Virus record (IMG/VR): IMGVR_UViG_3300006923_000021
Location: 1-64,000 of that record
Strand: one strand, 5' to 3'
Source of the DNA: a virus
Length of the DNA stretch: 64,000 nt
Shown: one piece after another, positions 20,533 to 28,151 of the stretch
How the letters are laid out: each line of letters begins with the position of its first letter
Position numbering within the stretch: the stretch's first letter is position 1
Notes under the pieces: generated by a model
The model's database searches: none
The model's input: only the letters and a program-made list of their open reading frames with translations
What the model was told of the DNA's origin: nothing
Position numbers and translations under genes: made by a program

Positions 20533-20850
20533 ATGGAATTATTAATTTGGTTAACAACAGCGTATGGAATGTCACAAATATTAGTTTATGGGAGCATTTT
20601 TGATACCCACAGAGAGTGGATAACTAATAGGTCTAAATTTTTTGGAGATTTATTAGGTTGTATGATGTGTACCTCCACCTGGGTAGGGTTTGCCTTCTCA
20701 GCTGCCCTATGGTCACCAACAGAACAACTAGACCTACTCATACCCTATAGTAATATATTTTTTGACGGTATGTTAGCTAGTGGAGGTGTCTGGGCAATCA
20801 ACGCTATAGTAGAATGGTTCGAACAAAATCGTCCTGAAAAAGAAGACTAG
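20533..20850 (+). CDS. Small membrane protein, DUF1360-like, 105 aa
   Basis: Two hydrophobic segments (about residues 1-20 and 45-65) and a CxxCxxxW-type motif, 'GCMMCTSTWVGFAF', as in DUF1360 membrane proteins ('C..C.gfWvg'). Function of that family is unknown. It lies in the recombination operon, four bases after the coiled-coil gene and four before the gp46-like gene. Confidence 0.55.
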   Translation: MELLIWLTTAYGMSQILVYGSIFDTHREWITNRSKFFGDLLGCMMCTSTWVGFAFSAALWSPTEQLDLLIPYSNIFFDGMLASGGVWAINAIVEWFEQNRPEKED

Positions 20851-20854
20851 TAAT

Positions 20855-23176
20855 ATGGTTAACAAAGATGAATTAAATAACCCTTTTATAAAGGTAACGT
20901 GGGAAGATAGTCCAGAAAATTTTACACAGGAGAAAATTAAAAGACTAAAGAGCCATTTTAAAAAAAAGTACAATTCTGAGAGAGTTAATGTCCTAACTAG
21001 GGTATCAGGTGTCGACACACCTAATAACCCCCAAGAGGTCACTGAAAACGTCATAGATAAAGAATATCAGAAGAGACTTGTAAAAGAATTTTTAAAAGAA
21101 CAAGAGGTTATCGTAGATTGGGATAAGTTCGTTAGGTTGGACAATAGGGTAGAATCTAACATCCAGGAGGAAGAAAACACAACAAATAAAAAATGGTCCG
21201 TTAAATGGGTCGAGTTTAGTAATTTTCTATCTTTTGGGGAAGGTAATAAAATAGACTTCACTAAGTATCCAGGAATTACAGCGGTCGATTCTAGTCCAGC
21301 TAACTTTGGGGGCAAAACCACCTTAACGGTAGACTTATTATTGTTCCTATTTTTTAATGTAACCACTAAATCTTCAAAAGCTATAGAAGTGTTTAATAGA
21401 TTCACAGATAAGAATAGGGTTTTAGTTAGTGGGGAAGTAGAAATTGATGGGGATAACTTTATTATAGAAAGAGGAGTAATACGTAGACAAACAAAAAAAG
21501 GCGAGTGGTCGGTAAAGACAGAATTAAATCTAAGTAAAAGATTAAGTGATGGTACTTCACAAAATCTACAAGGGGAACAAAGAAGAGAAACAGAAGAATT
21601 TCTAAAGAATTCTATAGGTACTATGGATGATTTTTTACTAACTATCCTAACCACATCAAACAACCTTGAAAACTTATTAGAAGCCAAACCAACACAAAGA
21701 GGGCAAATACTTACAAGATTTGTTGGGTTAGAGAAACTAAAGAAGAAAGAAGAAAACTGTAAAGAGATTTATTCAGAGTGGAATAAAAAGATTATATCTA
21801 ATCATTATAATATTAATGATTTAACTACTGATATTGTGAACTTGAAAGAAGAGATTAGAGAATTACAATTAACTAATGAATCGTCCAGTAAAGAAATAAA
21901 AACTTTAGAACTAAAGTATGGTGATGTGGTTACCTATAAAGAAAAATTAATATCTTCACAACATAACGACATAAATCCTGATTTGGTTAAAGTTAATCCT
22001 GAAACTTTAGAAGAAGAGATAGGTAAGTTGGGTGTAGAAGGCACTAAACTAAAACATAAATTAGATTTAATTATTTTAGATAAACCATCGACCATATATA
22101 GTGAAGATGAATATAAACTTTTGATAAAAGAAAACAAAACCCTAATCAAAGAAGACCTAGAGATTAAGAGTGAAATTAAAAATATAAATAAACTAATTAA
22201 AAATTTAGAAGAGGGGAAGAACTGTCCTATGTGTAAACAACTATTGGAGGATGTGGACCATACCCAGGAGATTAAGGATAACCAGGTTAATTTAAAAGAG
22301 ATTGTGGAAGACTCCAAAAAAATCATGGATAAATTAGAAAATAGTGAACAGGCAATGGGTGAATGTGAAAGCATTAAATCTAGTTGGGAAGGATACGAAA
22401 AAGAATCCTTAAAAAAAATAAAAGTAGAGCTAGACATCAAAGAAAATAATATTACCCGTAAAGAAAAAACTTCCCTACTCAAAGAATGGGAGAGTAATAA
22501 AAGTAAGTTAGAGGAGAATAGAGTAGTGGAAAAGAAGTTGGTTTCTGCAAGGACTCTAATTGAAACCATTATAGCTGATAGAGACCAACTAAAAAGTAAA
22601 ACTACATCCAACAATTCTAAAGTAACCCAAAAGAATGGAGAGATTCTAGATAAGACTAGTAAGATTAGTGAAATTAAAAAAGAAGAAGGTGTAGATAAAG
22701 TATTTAAGTCTTACTTAATTGCATACGGTAAAAATGGAATTTCTAAACTCATTTTAAGAAATACCATCCCTTATCTTAATAGTGAGTTAAATAGGTTATT
22801 GTCAGATAGTTGTGAATTCACACTACAACTTAGAATAAATGATAGGAACGAATTAGAATTTTGGATGGTAGACAATGGAACTGGAATTGAAAAATTAATG
22901 TCTAGTGGAAGTGGATATGAAAAGACTATCGCGTCCCTCGCATTGCGTTCGGTACTGTCTAAAGTATGTGCATTACCTAAACCTAACATAGTATGTTTTG
23001 ATGAAGCGTTTGGGAAAGTTAGTGATGAAAATCTAGAGTTGGTTGGTAGGTTCTTTACAAAAATTAAAGATTACTTTGAAAGGATATTTGTAATTTCTCA
23101 CAATCCATTAGTTAAAGACTGGTGTGACCAAACCATCACTGTTAAGAAAGAAAATAATGTCTCTAGGGTTATTTAA
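20855..23176 (+). CDS. Rad50/SbcC-like ATPase (T4 gp46-like), 773 aa
   Basis: ABC-type ATPase partner of the gp47-like nuclease. Residues 1-112 are an extra charged extension. The head starts near residue 118 ('WVEFSNFLSFGEGNKIDF'). The P-loop is unusual, 'SSPANFGGKTTL', with Pro in place of the first Gly. Two coiled-coil arms flank a zinc hook 'NCPMCKQLL' near residue 456. The signature is 'MSSGSGYEKT' near 683 and Walker B 'IVCFDEAFGKV' near 711, followed by an H-loop 'VISHNP'. Length and order fit the family. It is the last gene before a host-type promoter. Confidence 0.85.
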   Translation: MVNKDELNNPFIKVTWEDSPENFTQEKIKRLKSHFKKKYNSERVNVLTRVSGVDTPNNPQEVTENVIDKEYQKRLVKEFLKEQEVIVDWDKFVRLDNRVESNIQEEENTTNKKWSVKWVEFSNFLSFGEGNKIDFTKYPGITAVDSSPANFGGKTTLTVDLLLFLFFNVTTKSSKAIEVFNRFTDKNRVLVSGEVEIDGDNFIIERGVIRRQTKKGEWSVKTELNLSKRLSDGTSQNLQGEQRRETEEFLKNSIGTMDDFLLTILTTSNNLENLLEAKPTQRGQILTRFVGLEKLKKKEENCKEIYSEWNKKIISNHYNINDLTTDIVNLKEEIRELQLTNESSSKEIKTLELKYGDVVTYKEKLISSQHNDINPDLVKVNPETLEEEIGKLGVEGTKLKHKLDLIILDKPSTIYSEDEYKLLIKENKTLIKEDLEIKSEIKNINKLIKNLEEGKNCPMCKQLLEDVDHTQEIKDNQVNLKEIVEDSKKIMDKLENSEQAMGECESIKSSWEGYEKESLKKIKVELDIKENNITRKEKTSLLKEWESNKSKLEENRVVEKKLVSARTLIETIIADRDQLKSKTTSNNSKVTQKNGEILDKTSKISEIKKEEGVDKVFKSYLIAYGKNGISKLILRNTIPYLNSELNRLLSDSCEFTLQLRINDRNELEFWMVDNGTGIEKLMSSGSGYEKTIASLALRSVLSKVCALPKPNIVCFDEAFGKVSDENLELVGRFFTKIKDYFERIFVISHNPLVKDWCDQTITVKKENNVSRVI

Positions 23177-23192
23177 AATCATAGGATAGAAT

Positions 23193-23222
23193 TTGGTAGT
23201 GTCGATTTTATTATTATCTTTG
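23193..23222 (+). promoter_or_regulatory. Host-type promoter of the SprT-like gene
   Basis: TTG at 23193-23195, 19-nt spacer, TATCTTTG at 23215-23222: a perfect Bacteroidota -7 box. The upstream half, TTTGGTAGTGTCGA, is identical to that of the promoter at 23822. Confidence 0.7.
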
Positions 23223-23248
23223 TAGTCTAACATTTTAAATAAGGTAAT

Positions 23249-23773
23249 ATGGACAACTTAAGAGAAGTACGACAAATGGCAAATCGATTGATGAGTGAAG
23301 AGTTTACGTTCACAGCATTCGGCAAAACCCACACACTTTCAGGTAACAATCTTGGTTACAGCTTCAAGTTCGATAACGCACGTCGGAGACTAGGGTGTTG
23401 TAATTATCGTACAAAGACCATCAGTCTATCAAAACATCTTTGCCTTATGAACCTTGATAAGGTTGAGGGCAAACTTAAAGATACTGTATTACATGAGTTG
23501 GCACACGCATTTGATGTGGCGTTATATGGTTTAAGTAGTGGTCACGGACCTAGGTGGGTACGAATAGCACAATCAATCGGGTGTGATGGACAGCGTTGTT
23601 ACAGTAGTGAGGATGTGAAGGAGGTAACCAATAGCAAGTATACTCACACTTGTCCAACGTGTGGAAACACAACACCTAGACATAAGAAGATAAGGAGGTC
23701 TTATAGTTGTGCACCGTGTTCAGGTGGGAGATACAACCCACAACACAAGTTGATTTTGACTCAGAATTATTAA
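23249..23773 (+). CDS. SprT-like zinc metalloprotease domain protein, 174 aa
   Basis: The gluzincin-type motif HELAH lies near residues 81-85 ('VLHELAHAFDVAL'), with a further His-Gly-Pro-Arg ('GHGPRWVRIA') that fits the third zinc ligand region of SprT/Spartan proteins. A C-terminal zinc ribbon has CPTC near 132 and CAPC near 152. Spartan relatives cut DNA-protein crosslinks; whether this phage version does so is unknown. It follows the recombination genes but has its own strong host-type promoter, so it is probably expressed early. Confidence 0.75.
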   Translation: MDNLREVRQMANRLMSEEFTFTAFGKTHTLSGNNLGYSFKFDNARRRLGCCNYRTKTISLSKHLCLMNLDKVEGKLKDTVLHELAHAFDVALYGLSSGHGPRWVRIAQSIGCDGQRCYSSEDVKEVTNSKYTHTCPTCGNTTPRHKKIRRSYSCAPCSGGRYNPQHKLILTQNY

Positions 23774-23821
23774 TAAGTGATAGGTGCCTGAATTAAGTTT
23801 GGGGATGAATAAATTATTTAT

Positions 23822-23851
23822 TTGGTAGTGTCGAAATAATTACTATCTTTG
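23822..23851 (+). promoter_or_regulatory. Host-type promoter of the cysteine-peptidase-like gene
   Basis: TTG at 23822-23824, 19-nt spacer, TATCTTTG at 23844-23851, with the same TTTGGTAGTGTCGA block as the promoter at 23193. Confidence 0.7.
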
Positions 23852-23871
23852 TAATACACAAAAAGAGAAAT

Positions 23872-24408
23872 ATGAATATCATCGAAACTACAACACAAAA
23901 AGACTTTTACGGAAACAACATTACTAGAAAAAAAATCAAAGACGGATTTTTTAAAGATTCGAATGTAATATCAGAATCACAAAGTAAGTTAGCTCAATCA
24001 GAAAATCGTGATTGTGTGGTAAGAGCATTCATGATGGCTTTAGATTTACCATATGATAAAGCCCATAAGTTTGTAGAAATCAAATTCAACCGTAAACCAG
24101 GTAAAGGAACTTATACTCGTATGCATTTGAATAATGTAATAAATCGTCAGAAGAATGGTTATAAGATGAAAATGTTGGGTTACCACCCGAAATATAGTAA
24201 TGGAAAGAAAAAATTAGTTAACCCTAAATATAAAAAAGAAACTGGATACACAGTAAAATCTTTTATGGAACAACATCCTGTAGGTCGTTACTTTATGATT
24301 GTTAGAGGACACGCATTAGCGTTAGTTGACGGTATATTGTATGGTAATTCTTGTGAACAATACGATGGATTTCGTAGACCGATAAGATTTGTTATTGAGT
24401 GTAAGTAA
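23872..24408 (+). CDS. Papain-like cysteine-peptidase-fold protein, 178 aa
   Basis: C48 lies in 'ENRDCVVRAFMMAL', a Cys at the start of a hydrophobic helix. H147 lies in 'IVRGHALALVDG', with D153 or N159 ('LYGNS') as a possible third residue. The order Cys-His-Asp/Asn and the context resemble small phage proteins of the papain-like fold. Substrate is unknown; a protease, deubiquitinase-like or amidase activity is possible. It has its own host-type promoter and converges with the minus-strand gene downstream (one base between stops). Confidence 0.55.
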   Translation: MNIIETTTQKDFYGNNITRKKIKDGFFKDSNVISESQSKLAQSENRDCVVRAFMMALDLPYDKAHKFVEIKFNRKPGKGTYTRMHLNNVINRQKNGYKMKMLGYHPKYSNGKKKLVNPKYKKETGYTVKSFMEQHPVGRYFMIVRGHALALVDGILYGNSCEQYDGFRRPIRFVIECK

Positions 24409-24768
24409 TTAGAATTCCATATTGTCGAAAGGTTCGATAAGGTTACCACGATTCTTAAATCCTACCCCACCTACATAGGTTTCCATATTACCCATTTTTC
24501 TTCTTTCGTAGTCTAGAATAGATAATGCTAATTTTCTATCGTATTCTTTGTCGTCAGTTTCAGGAACTACCCCATCATAATAGATAGAACCTCTAAATCT
24601 TCTAACAGGGTTAGGGGAGTCCATTATCTCATCATAAGTAGAATCATCTATTTCGAATTCATAGTCATCCACAGGAAGTCTACTCTCCATTTCTTCTTCC
24701 TCTTGTTCGTTAAGGACTTTACCTAAAGCTTTTTTAATGTCACTTTCTGTAATTCTAATTTTATTCAT
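24409..24768 (-). CDS. Acidic late protein with LNE leader, 119 aa
   Basis: Not recognised. The N-terminus 'IRITESDIKKALGKVLNEQ' is a short amphipathic helix ending in L-N-E-Q, a pattern repeated inside the neighbouring 563-aa protein ('[16 protein letters not shown]') and resembling the [ILV]-x-E cleavage context of T4 capsid-targeting peptides. The remainder is acidic. A TATTTATA box lies 13 nt upstream. A head-associated or internal virion protein is proposed as inference. Confidence 0.5.
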   Translation of the reverse strand: MNKIRITESDIKKALGKVLNEQEEEEMESRLPVDDYEFEIDDSTYDEIMDSPNPVRRFRGSIYYDGVVPETDDKEYDRKLALSILDYERRKMGNMETYVGGVGFKNRGNLIEPFDNMEF

Positions 24769-24781
24769 GGTATTCTTTTAA

Positions 24782-24789
24782 TATAAATA
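24782..24789 (-). promoter_or_regulatory. Late-type promoter box TATTTATA (minus strand)
   Basis: TATAAATA on the plus strand, i.e. TATTTATA on the sense strand, 13 nt upstream of the 119-aa gene's ATG. Confidence 0.5.
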
Positions 24790-24807
24790 TAAACAAGGCT
24801 AAATAAA

Positions 24808-24833
24808 AAAAGGGAATCTTTCAATTCCCTTTT
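24808..24833 (-). terminator. Intrinsic terminator
   Basis: Ten-bp perfect stem (AAAAGGGAAT / ATTCCCTTTT) with a 6-nt loop; on the minus strand it is followed by a run of T. It lies downstream of the Cys-rich peptide gene and upstream of the 119-aa gene's promoter. Confidence 0.7.
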
Positions 24834-24850
24834 AATTAATTATTTAGTTT

Positions 24851-24913
24851 TTAACAATTGCAACAAGTACATTCACATTTGGTAGTACAGTTACATTCTT
24901 TACAATCACACAT
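24851..24913 (-). CDS. Cys-rich 20-aa peptide (metallothionein-like)
   Basis: Translation is MCDCKECNCTTKCECTCCNC: nine of twenty residues are Cys, in CxC, CxxC and CC spacing, with no aromatic residues. This is what a minimal metal-thiolate peptide looks like. It lies 25 nt after the stop of the 563-aa gene, whose own C-terminus is also Cys-rich ('CKSCCEVD'), and just before an intrinsic terminator, so it would be the last gene of that transcript. No family can be assigned from 20 residues; metal binding is inferred. A chance ORF with this composition is unlikely but possible. Confidence 0.45.
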   Translation of the reverse strand: MCDCKECNCTTKCECTCCNC

Positions 24914-24938
24914 GATATTTTGTTTTTATAATGTTTAT

Positions 24939-26630
24939 TTAATCTACCTCACAACAGCTTTTACAACCTTTATTAACTGTAGGGTAATTTCCAGCTAATG
25001 TTGCTTGTTTTATTATTTTATTGTCTCCACTTCTTTTTCCAAATTTGACACAACGACAAGTTACTTTTCCCCCTTCTAATTTCTTTTTTCTCTTACACCA
25101 GTCATGAAAATCATCTTCGGTTCCTCTTCTTTCAATATCGGCATCTGCTTTTTGCATCCAGTCCTTATCTTTTTTTTTTTCGTTAAGAACTCTGTCTACG
25201 ATTTTGTAAAGGTCAGCCTCTGTAAGTTTGATTACGTTTTTTCTAGGATTTCTAGATTCCTTAAGGTCTTCTTCAGCTTTTTTAGAAATTTCTGTCGATT
25301 GTTCATTTAAGACTCTATATTTAGGTCTGTTAGTTCTTCCTCCCCCTAAAGATTTTTTACTAATACTTTTCTTTCTAGGGTTTCTAGACTCACTCAACTC
25401 ATCCTTCTTCTTATCCTCTTTTTTCCCCCCTTTAAGCTGGGCTTTTAATTGAGCAATTAAAGCTTGTAATTCTCCATCACCCAAGTCCTTCATACTACCT
25501 ATCCCTTTTCCACCACCACCGAATGGGTTGCTCACTGTAGTAACGTCAAATCCTGCACTATATGACCCTGCGTCATAAGCTGGTCTTGGACTTCCTTTAC
25601 TTGATTTACTTGATTTACTTGATTTACTTGATTTGGAATCGTCTCCTTTTTCTTTTGTAGAGTCATCTCCATCACCATCTCCATCACCATCTCCAGGAAC
25701 ATAGTCATCATCATCTTTTCCATCATCTCCACCAGTATCTTCACCATCATCTCCACCAGTATCTTCACCAGTATCTTCACCATCATCTCCACCAGTATCT
25801 TCACCATCATCTCCACCAGTATCTTCAGGAGCCCAATCCCATGGCGGTGGTGGGGCTGTACCACCCTCACCAGTATCTCCACCAGTATCTCCACCAGTAT
25901 CTCCACCAGTATCTCCACCAGTACCAACACCTGAGTCTGTACCAGTATCTCCACCAGTATCTCCACCCGTTTCTTCCTCTGTTAATAATTTAACGTCTTT
26001 ATATGTCATGCCGTCCTCAAACAACATCATCTGTTTAATTCTGTCTAGTTGTTCTTGCATTGAACTTTTCATAGTATTTTGGTTTTCTTTATAAATATGT
26101 TTACTTTCTTCTTTTACCGTAAACATATCTGCGTTTTTTCTTATAGTTGCGTTATAGGTTTTTAATTCAGGACTTTTCTTACTTTGCCCCATTAAATGAC
26201 CAGCATTTTTCTTCTCGATATCCAACTTACCTTCTTCATCATAATTCTCCGAGTCTGCATTACAGTTTGTCTCATGGGAGACCTTTTCAGTTGGGTGATG
26301 CACCCCCCTAATTTCCACATAATCGTCCCCAGTGTGGCTGTCTTGGGGGTTATAGTAATCTTTTTCTGGGTGGAGAGGCCTTTTGTTAGTCTCTTCGTCG
26401 TTAAAATTTTGACTATGGAACCAGTAACTCCCCTCAAACGAAGGACTATCGTTAGGTATCCTCATAACACCCTTACCGATTCCACCTTCTGGCCATCCTG
26501 TGGCGGTATTGAATTCTGGCGTGTCTATAGGATGGATTCTATCTTTGGTGAAATCATTTTTTTTAACACCCTTTTTTACTTCTTTTTTAGAATCATCCTT
26601 CGATTCATTAAATTGGTAAGTTATTTTCAT
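24939..26630 (-). CDS. Acidic low-complexity late protein, possibly head-associated, 563 aa
   Basis: Not recognised. In order: an N-terminal region of about 180 residues; '[18 protein letters not shown]', a helix seen in other large-phage proteins; a long tandem tract of [14 protein letters not shown] repeats (about 220-310, encoded by near-identical 12-nt units); Lys-Ser runs; then '[20 protein letters not shown]' and a Cys-rich C-terminus with CxC and CC. The LNE helix matches the leader of the neighbouring 119-aa protein. Charge and repeats suggest a DNA- or metal-associated internal virion or scaffold protein. This is inference. Confidence 0.5.
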   Translation of the reverse strand: MKITYQFNESKDDSKKEVKKGVKKNDFTKDRIHPIDTPEFNTATGWPEGGIGKGVMRIPNDSPSFEGSYWFHSQNFNDEETNKRPLHPEKDYYNPQDSHTGDDYVEIRGVHHPTEKVSHETNCNADSENYDEEGKLDIEKKNAGHLMGQSKKSPELKTYNATIRKNADMFTVKEESKHIYKENQNTMKSSMQEQLDRIKQMMLFEDGMTYKDVKLLTEEETGGDTGGDTGTDSGVGTGGDTGGDTGGDTGGDTGEGGTAPPPPWDWAPEDTGGDDGEDTGGDDGEDTGEDTGGDDGEDTGGDDGKDDDDYVPGDGDGDGDGDDSTKEKGDDSKSSKSSKSSKSSKGSPRPAYDAGSYSAGFDVTTVSNPFGGGGKGIGSMKDLGDGELQALIAQLKAQLKGGKKEDKKKDELSESRNPRKKSISKKSLGGGRTNRPKYRVLNEQSTEISKKAEEDLKESRNPRKNVIKLTEADLYKIVDRVLNEKKKDKDWMQKADADIERRGTEDDFHDWCKRKKKLEGGKVTCRCVKFGKRSGDNKIIKQATLAGNYPTVNKGCKSCCEVD

Positions 26631-26638
26631 TTTATTTT

Positions 26639-26669
26639 TTGTTTACACCAATAAATATGACTATATTTG
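26639..26669 (+). promoter_or_regulatory. Host-type promoter before the 187-aa gene
   Basis: TTG at 26639-26641, 20-nt spacer, TATATTTG at 26662-26669 (Bacteroidota -7 consensus). Confidence 0.5.
26650..26657 (-). promoter_or_regulatory. Late-type promoter box, variant TATTTATT (minus strand)
   Basis: Sense-strand TATTTATT, 19 nt upstream of the 563-aa gene's ATG; one mismatch to TATTTATA. Confidence 0.35.
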
Positions 26670-26679
26670 TTAAACAAAA

Positions 26680-26687
26680 TATTTATA
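26680..26687 (+). promoter_or_regulatory. Late-type box TATTTATA, 3 nt before ATG
   Basis: TATTTATA ending 3 nt before the ATG at 26691, downstream of a host-type promoter, so this gene may be read early and late. Confidence 0.45.
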
Positions 26688-26690
26688 ATT

Positions 26691-27254
26691 ATGAAAAGAA
26701 AGAAAAATTATTTTTTATTCATAGTGGGAAACTTTACTGAACCCACCACCATACAAGCAAATGTTTCTGATACCATCCATACCCTAACAATGGTACTTAA
26801 CGGAGGGACACTTAGATATGTTCACCACGATAATTTAATGGTATGTCACTTTCAGAGTAGTGAAACCCTAGAAGATATAGATTGGCTATTAGGCTCTACT
26901 TTAAATGATGACATATTTGCTTATTTTTTATTACCTAAACCTAGACAAATGGGTATAAGATTAGATGTAGATTTGGAAAAACACCTAACAGATTTAAAAT
27001 CTAAACCAACCATTGACGACCCAAGTATTGATGAGACTATAATGGGGGGTATTAAGCATATAGGTGAAACATTTACTTCGATACAAGAAGAAATGGGTGA
27101 AATAGAATTTCAACCAAATCACAACCATATAGAAACCAGCTACGACAAGTATACTGTAGATGAGATTTTAGATAAAATAATAGATAATGAACGTGGTTTG
27201 GAATCTTTAAGTGGAGAAGAGATAGACTTCCTGGACAGTCAGGGGGAGGAATGA
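26691..27254 (+). CDS. Unknown protein, 187 aa
   Basis: Not recognised. The ATG at 26691 is chosen because it follows the promoter boxes directly; an in-frame ATG 24 bases upstream lies inside them. The N-terminal half ('NYFLFIVGNFTEPTTIQANV') looks like a small alpha/beta domain and the C-terminal half is acidic ('DEILDKIIDNERGLESLSGEEIDFL'). No membrane segment. Two promoters, one host-type and one late-type, lie immediately upstream. Confidence 0.55.
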   Translation: MKRKKNYFLFIVGNFTEPTTIQANVSDTIHTLTMVLNGGTLRYVHHDNLMVCHFQSSETLEDIDWLLGSTLNDDIFAYFLLPKPRQMGIRLDVDLEKHLTDLKSKPTIDDPSIDETIMGGIKHIGETFTSIQEEMGEIEFQPNHNHIETSYDKYTVDEILDKIIDNERGLESLSGEEIDFLDSQGEE

Positions 27255-27262
27255 CAGGCAGT

Positions 27263-27277
27263 CTGACAAAATGTCAG
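27263..27277. repeat. Inverted repeat, possible operator
   Basis: CTGACA-AAA-TGTCAG, with another TGACA at 27252, in the 74-bp gap before the sigma-factor gene. It may be an operator or a weak hairpin; there is no T-run for a terminator. Confidence 0.3.
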
Positions 27278-27328
27278 TAAATATATAGTGGTACACAAAT
27301 TGATTATTAACTTTATTAAAATATACAT

Positions 27329-28123
27329 ATGAAAAAAACAGGACCTTTTATAAACCAAGATGAGATATCTCACTACTTGAAAGACGTGAGAAAAATAGAC
27401 GTTTTAACAGTTAACAGAGAAAAAACGTTATCAAAGATAATGTTAAATTCCCCAACTCCTGAACAAAAAAAACAAATAGAAGAGGAGTTAATGTTGGGGA
27501 ACCTACGATTTGTTATTAGTGTGGCTAGAGACTATCAGAACCAAGGAGTGGACTTACCCGACTTAATTGCGGAAGGGAATCACGGATTATTAAAAGCCAT
27601 TAAGAATTTTGACTGGGGTAAAGGTAATAGATTTATCTCATATGCTGTATGGTGGGTAAAACAGTCTATTTTTCAGTGTTTAAATGAACATGCTAGGACT
27701 ATTCGTCTACCTGCTAATATAGTCCAAGAAGTACAAAGAGCTAAAAAAATGGGAAATGTGGAAAACCATATGATAGATAGTAAACTTCAGAATTTACCTT
27801 ATACCATTAATTTAGATAAACCTATAAATGAAGAGGGTGATACCTTAGTGAGTGTCATTGAAAATAAAGACGCGGATAATCCAGAAGAAATATTTAATAC
27901 TGATGAACAGTTAAAAATAGAGTTAAGAAAAATAATGGAAGTCTTGGACGATAGGGAAATTAAGATAGTTGGAGACTACTTTGGTCTAACTGAGACTCCC
28001 CGCACATTGTCCGCAATCGGAGAAGACTTTAACCTAACCAAGGAGAGAGTTAGACAGATTAAGGAGAAAGCACTACGTAAATTAAGAAATGAGAGTAGAG
28101 AACTTTTAGATTATATAGTATAA
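27329..28123 (+). CDS. RNA polymerase sigma-70 family factor (RpoD-like), 264 aa
   Basis: Regions follow the group 1/2 order: a short 1.2-like start; region 2 with 'LRFVISVARDYQNQGVDLPDLIAEGN' and 'FISYAVWWVKQSIFQCL' (-10 recognition); a shortened region 3; and region 4 with the helix-turn-helix 'TLSAIGEDFNLTKERVRQIKEKALRKL' pattern. It is far more like bacterial RpoD than T4 gp55. It would redirect host RNA polymerase; a role at the TATTTATA boxes is possible but not shown. A small inverted repeat lies upstream. Confidence 0.9.
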   Translation: MKKTGPFINQDEISHYLKDVRKIDVLTVNREKTLSKIMLNSPTPEQKKQIEEELMLGNLRFVISVARDYQNQGVDLPDLIAEGNHGLLKAIKNFDWGKGNRFISYAVWWVKQSIFQCLNEHARTIRLPANIVQEVQRAKKMGNVENHMIDSKLQNLPYTINLDKPINEEGDTLVSVIENKDADNPEEIFNTDEQLKIELRKIMEVLDDREIKIVGDYFGLTETPRTLSAIGEDFNLTKERVRQIKEKALRKLRNESRELLDYIV

Positions 28124-28127
28124 TTTA

Positions 28128-28135
28128 TATTTATA
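28128..28135 (+). promoter_or_regulatory. Late-type promoter box TATTTATA
   Basis: TATTTATA 16 nt upstream of the membrane-protein ATG, directly after the sigma-factor stop. Confidence 0.45.
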
Positions 28136-28151
28136 GTATAATGTACAAATT

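Noticed and set aside
21934-22614. Long minus-strand frame (226 codons) opposite the gp46-like gene
   Set aside because: It is a low-complexity Ser/Leu shadow of the coiled-coil codons; the plus strand has clear motifs.
25640-25990. Regular 12-15-nt repeats that look CRISPR-like or satellite-like
   Set aside because: They are in frame and encode the [14 protein letters not shown] tract of the 563-aa minus-strand protein; units have no spacers of constant length.
26196-26654. Plus-strand frame of 152 codons opposite the 563-aa gene
   Set aside because: Hydrophobic shadow of an acidic repetitive gene; no promoter-to-start arrangement and no recognisable domain.
27329-28123. T4 gp55-type late sigma factor
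   Set aside because: The protein has full regions 2 and 4 with the RpoD order; gp55 is much shorter and lacks region 4.
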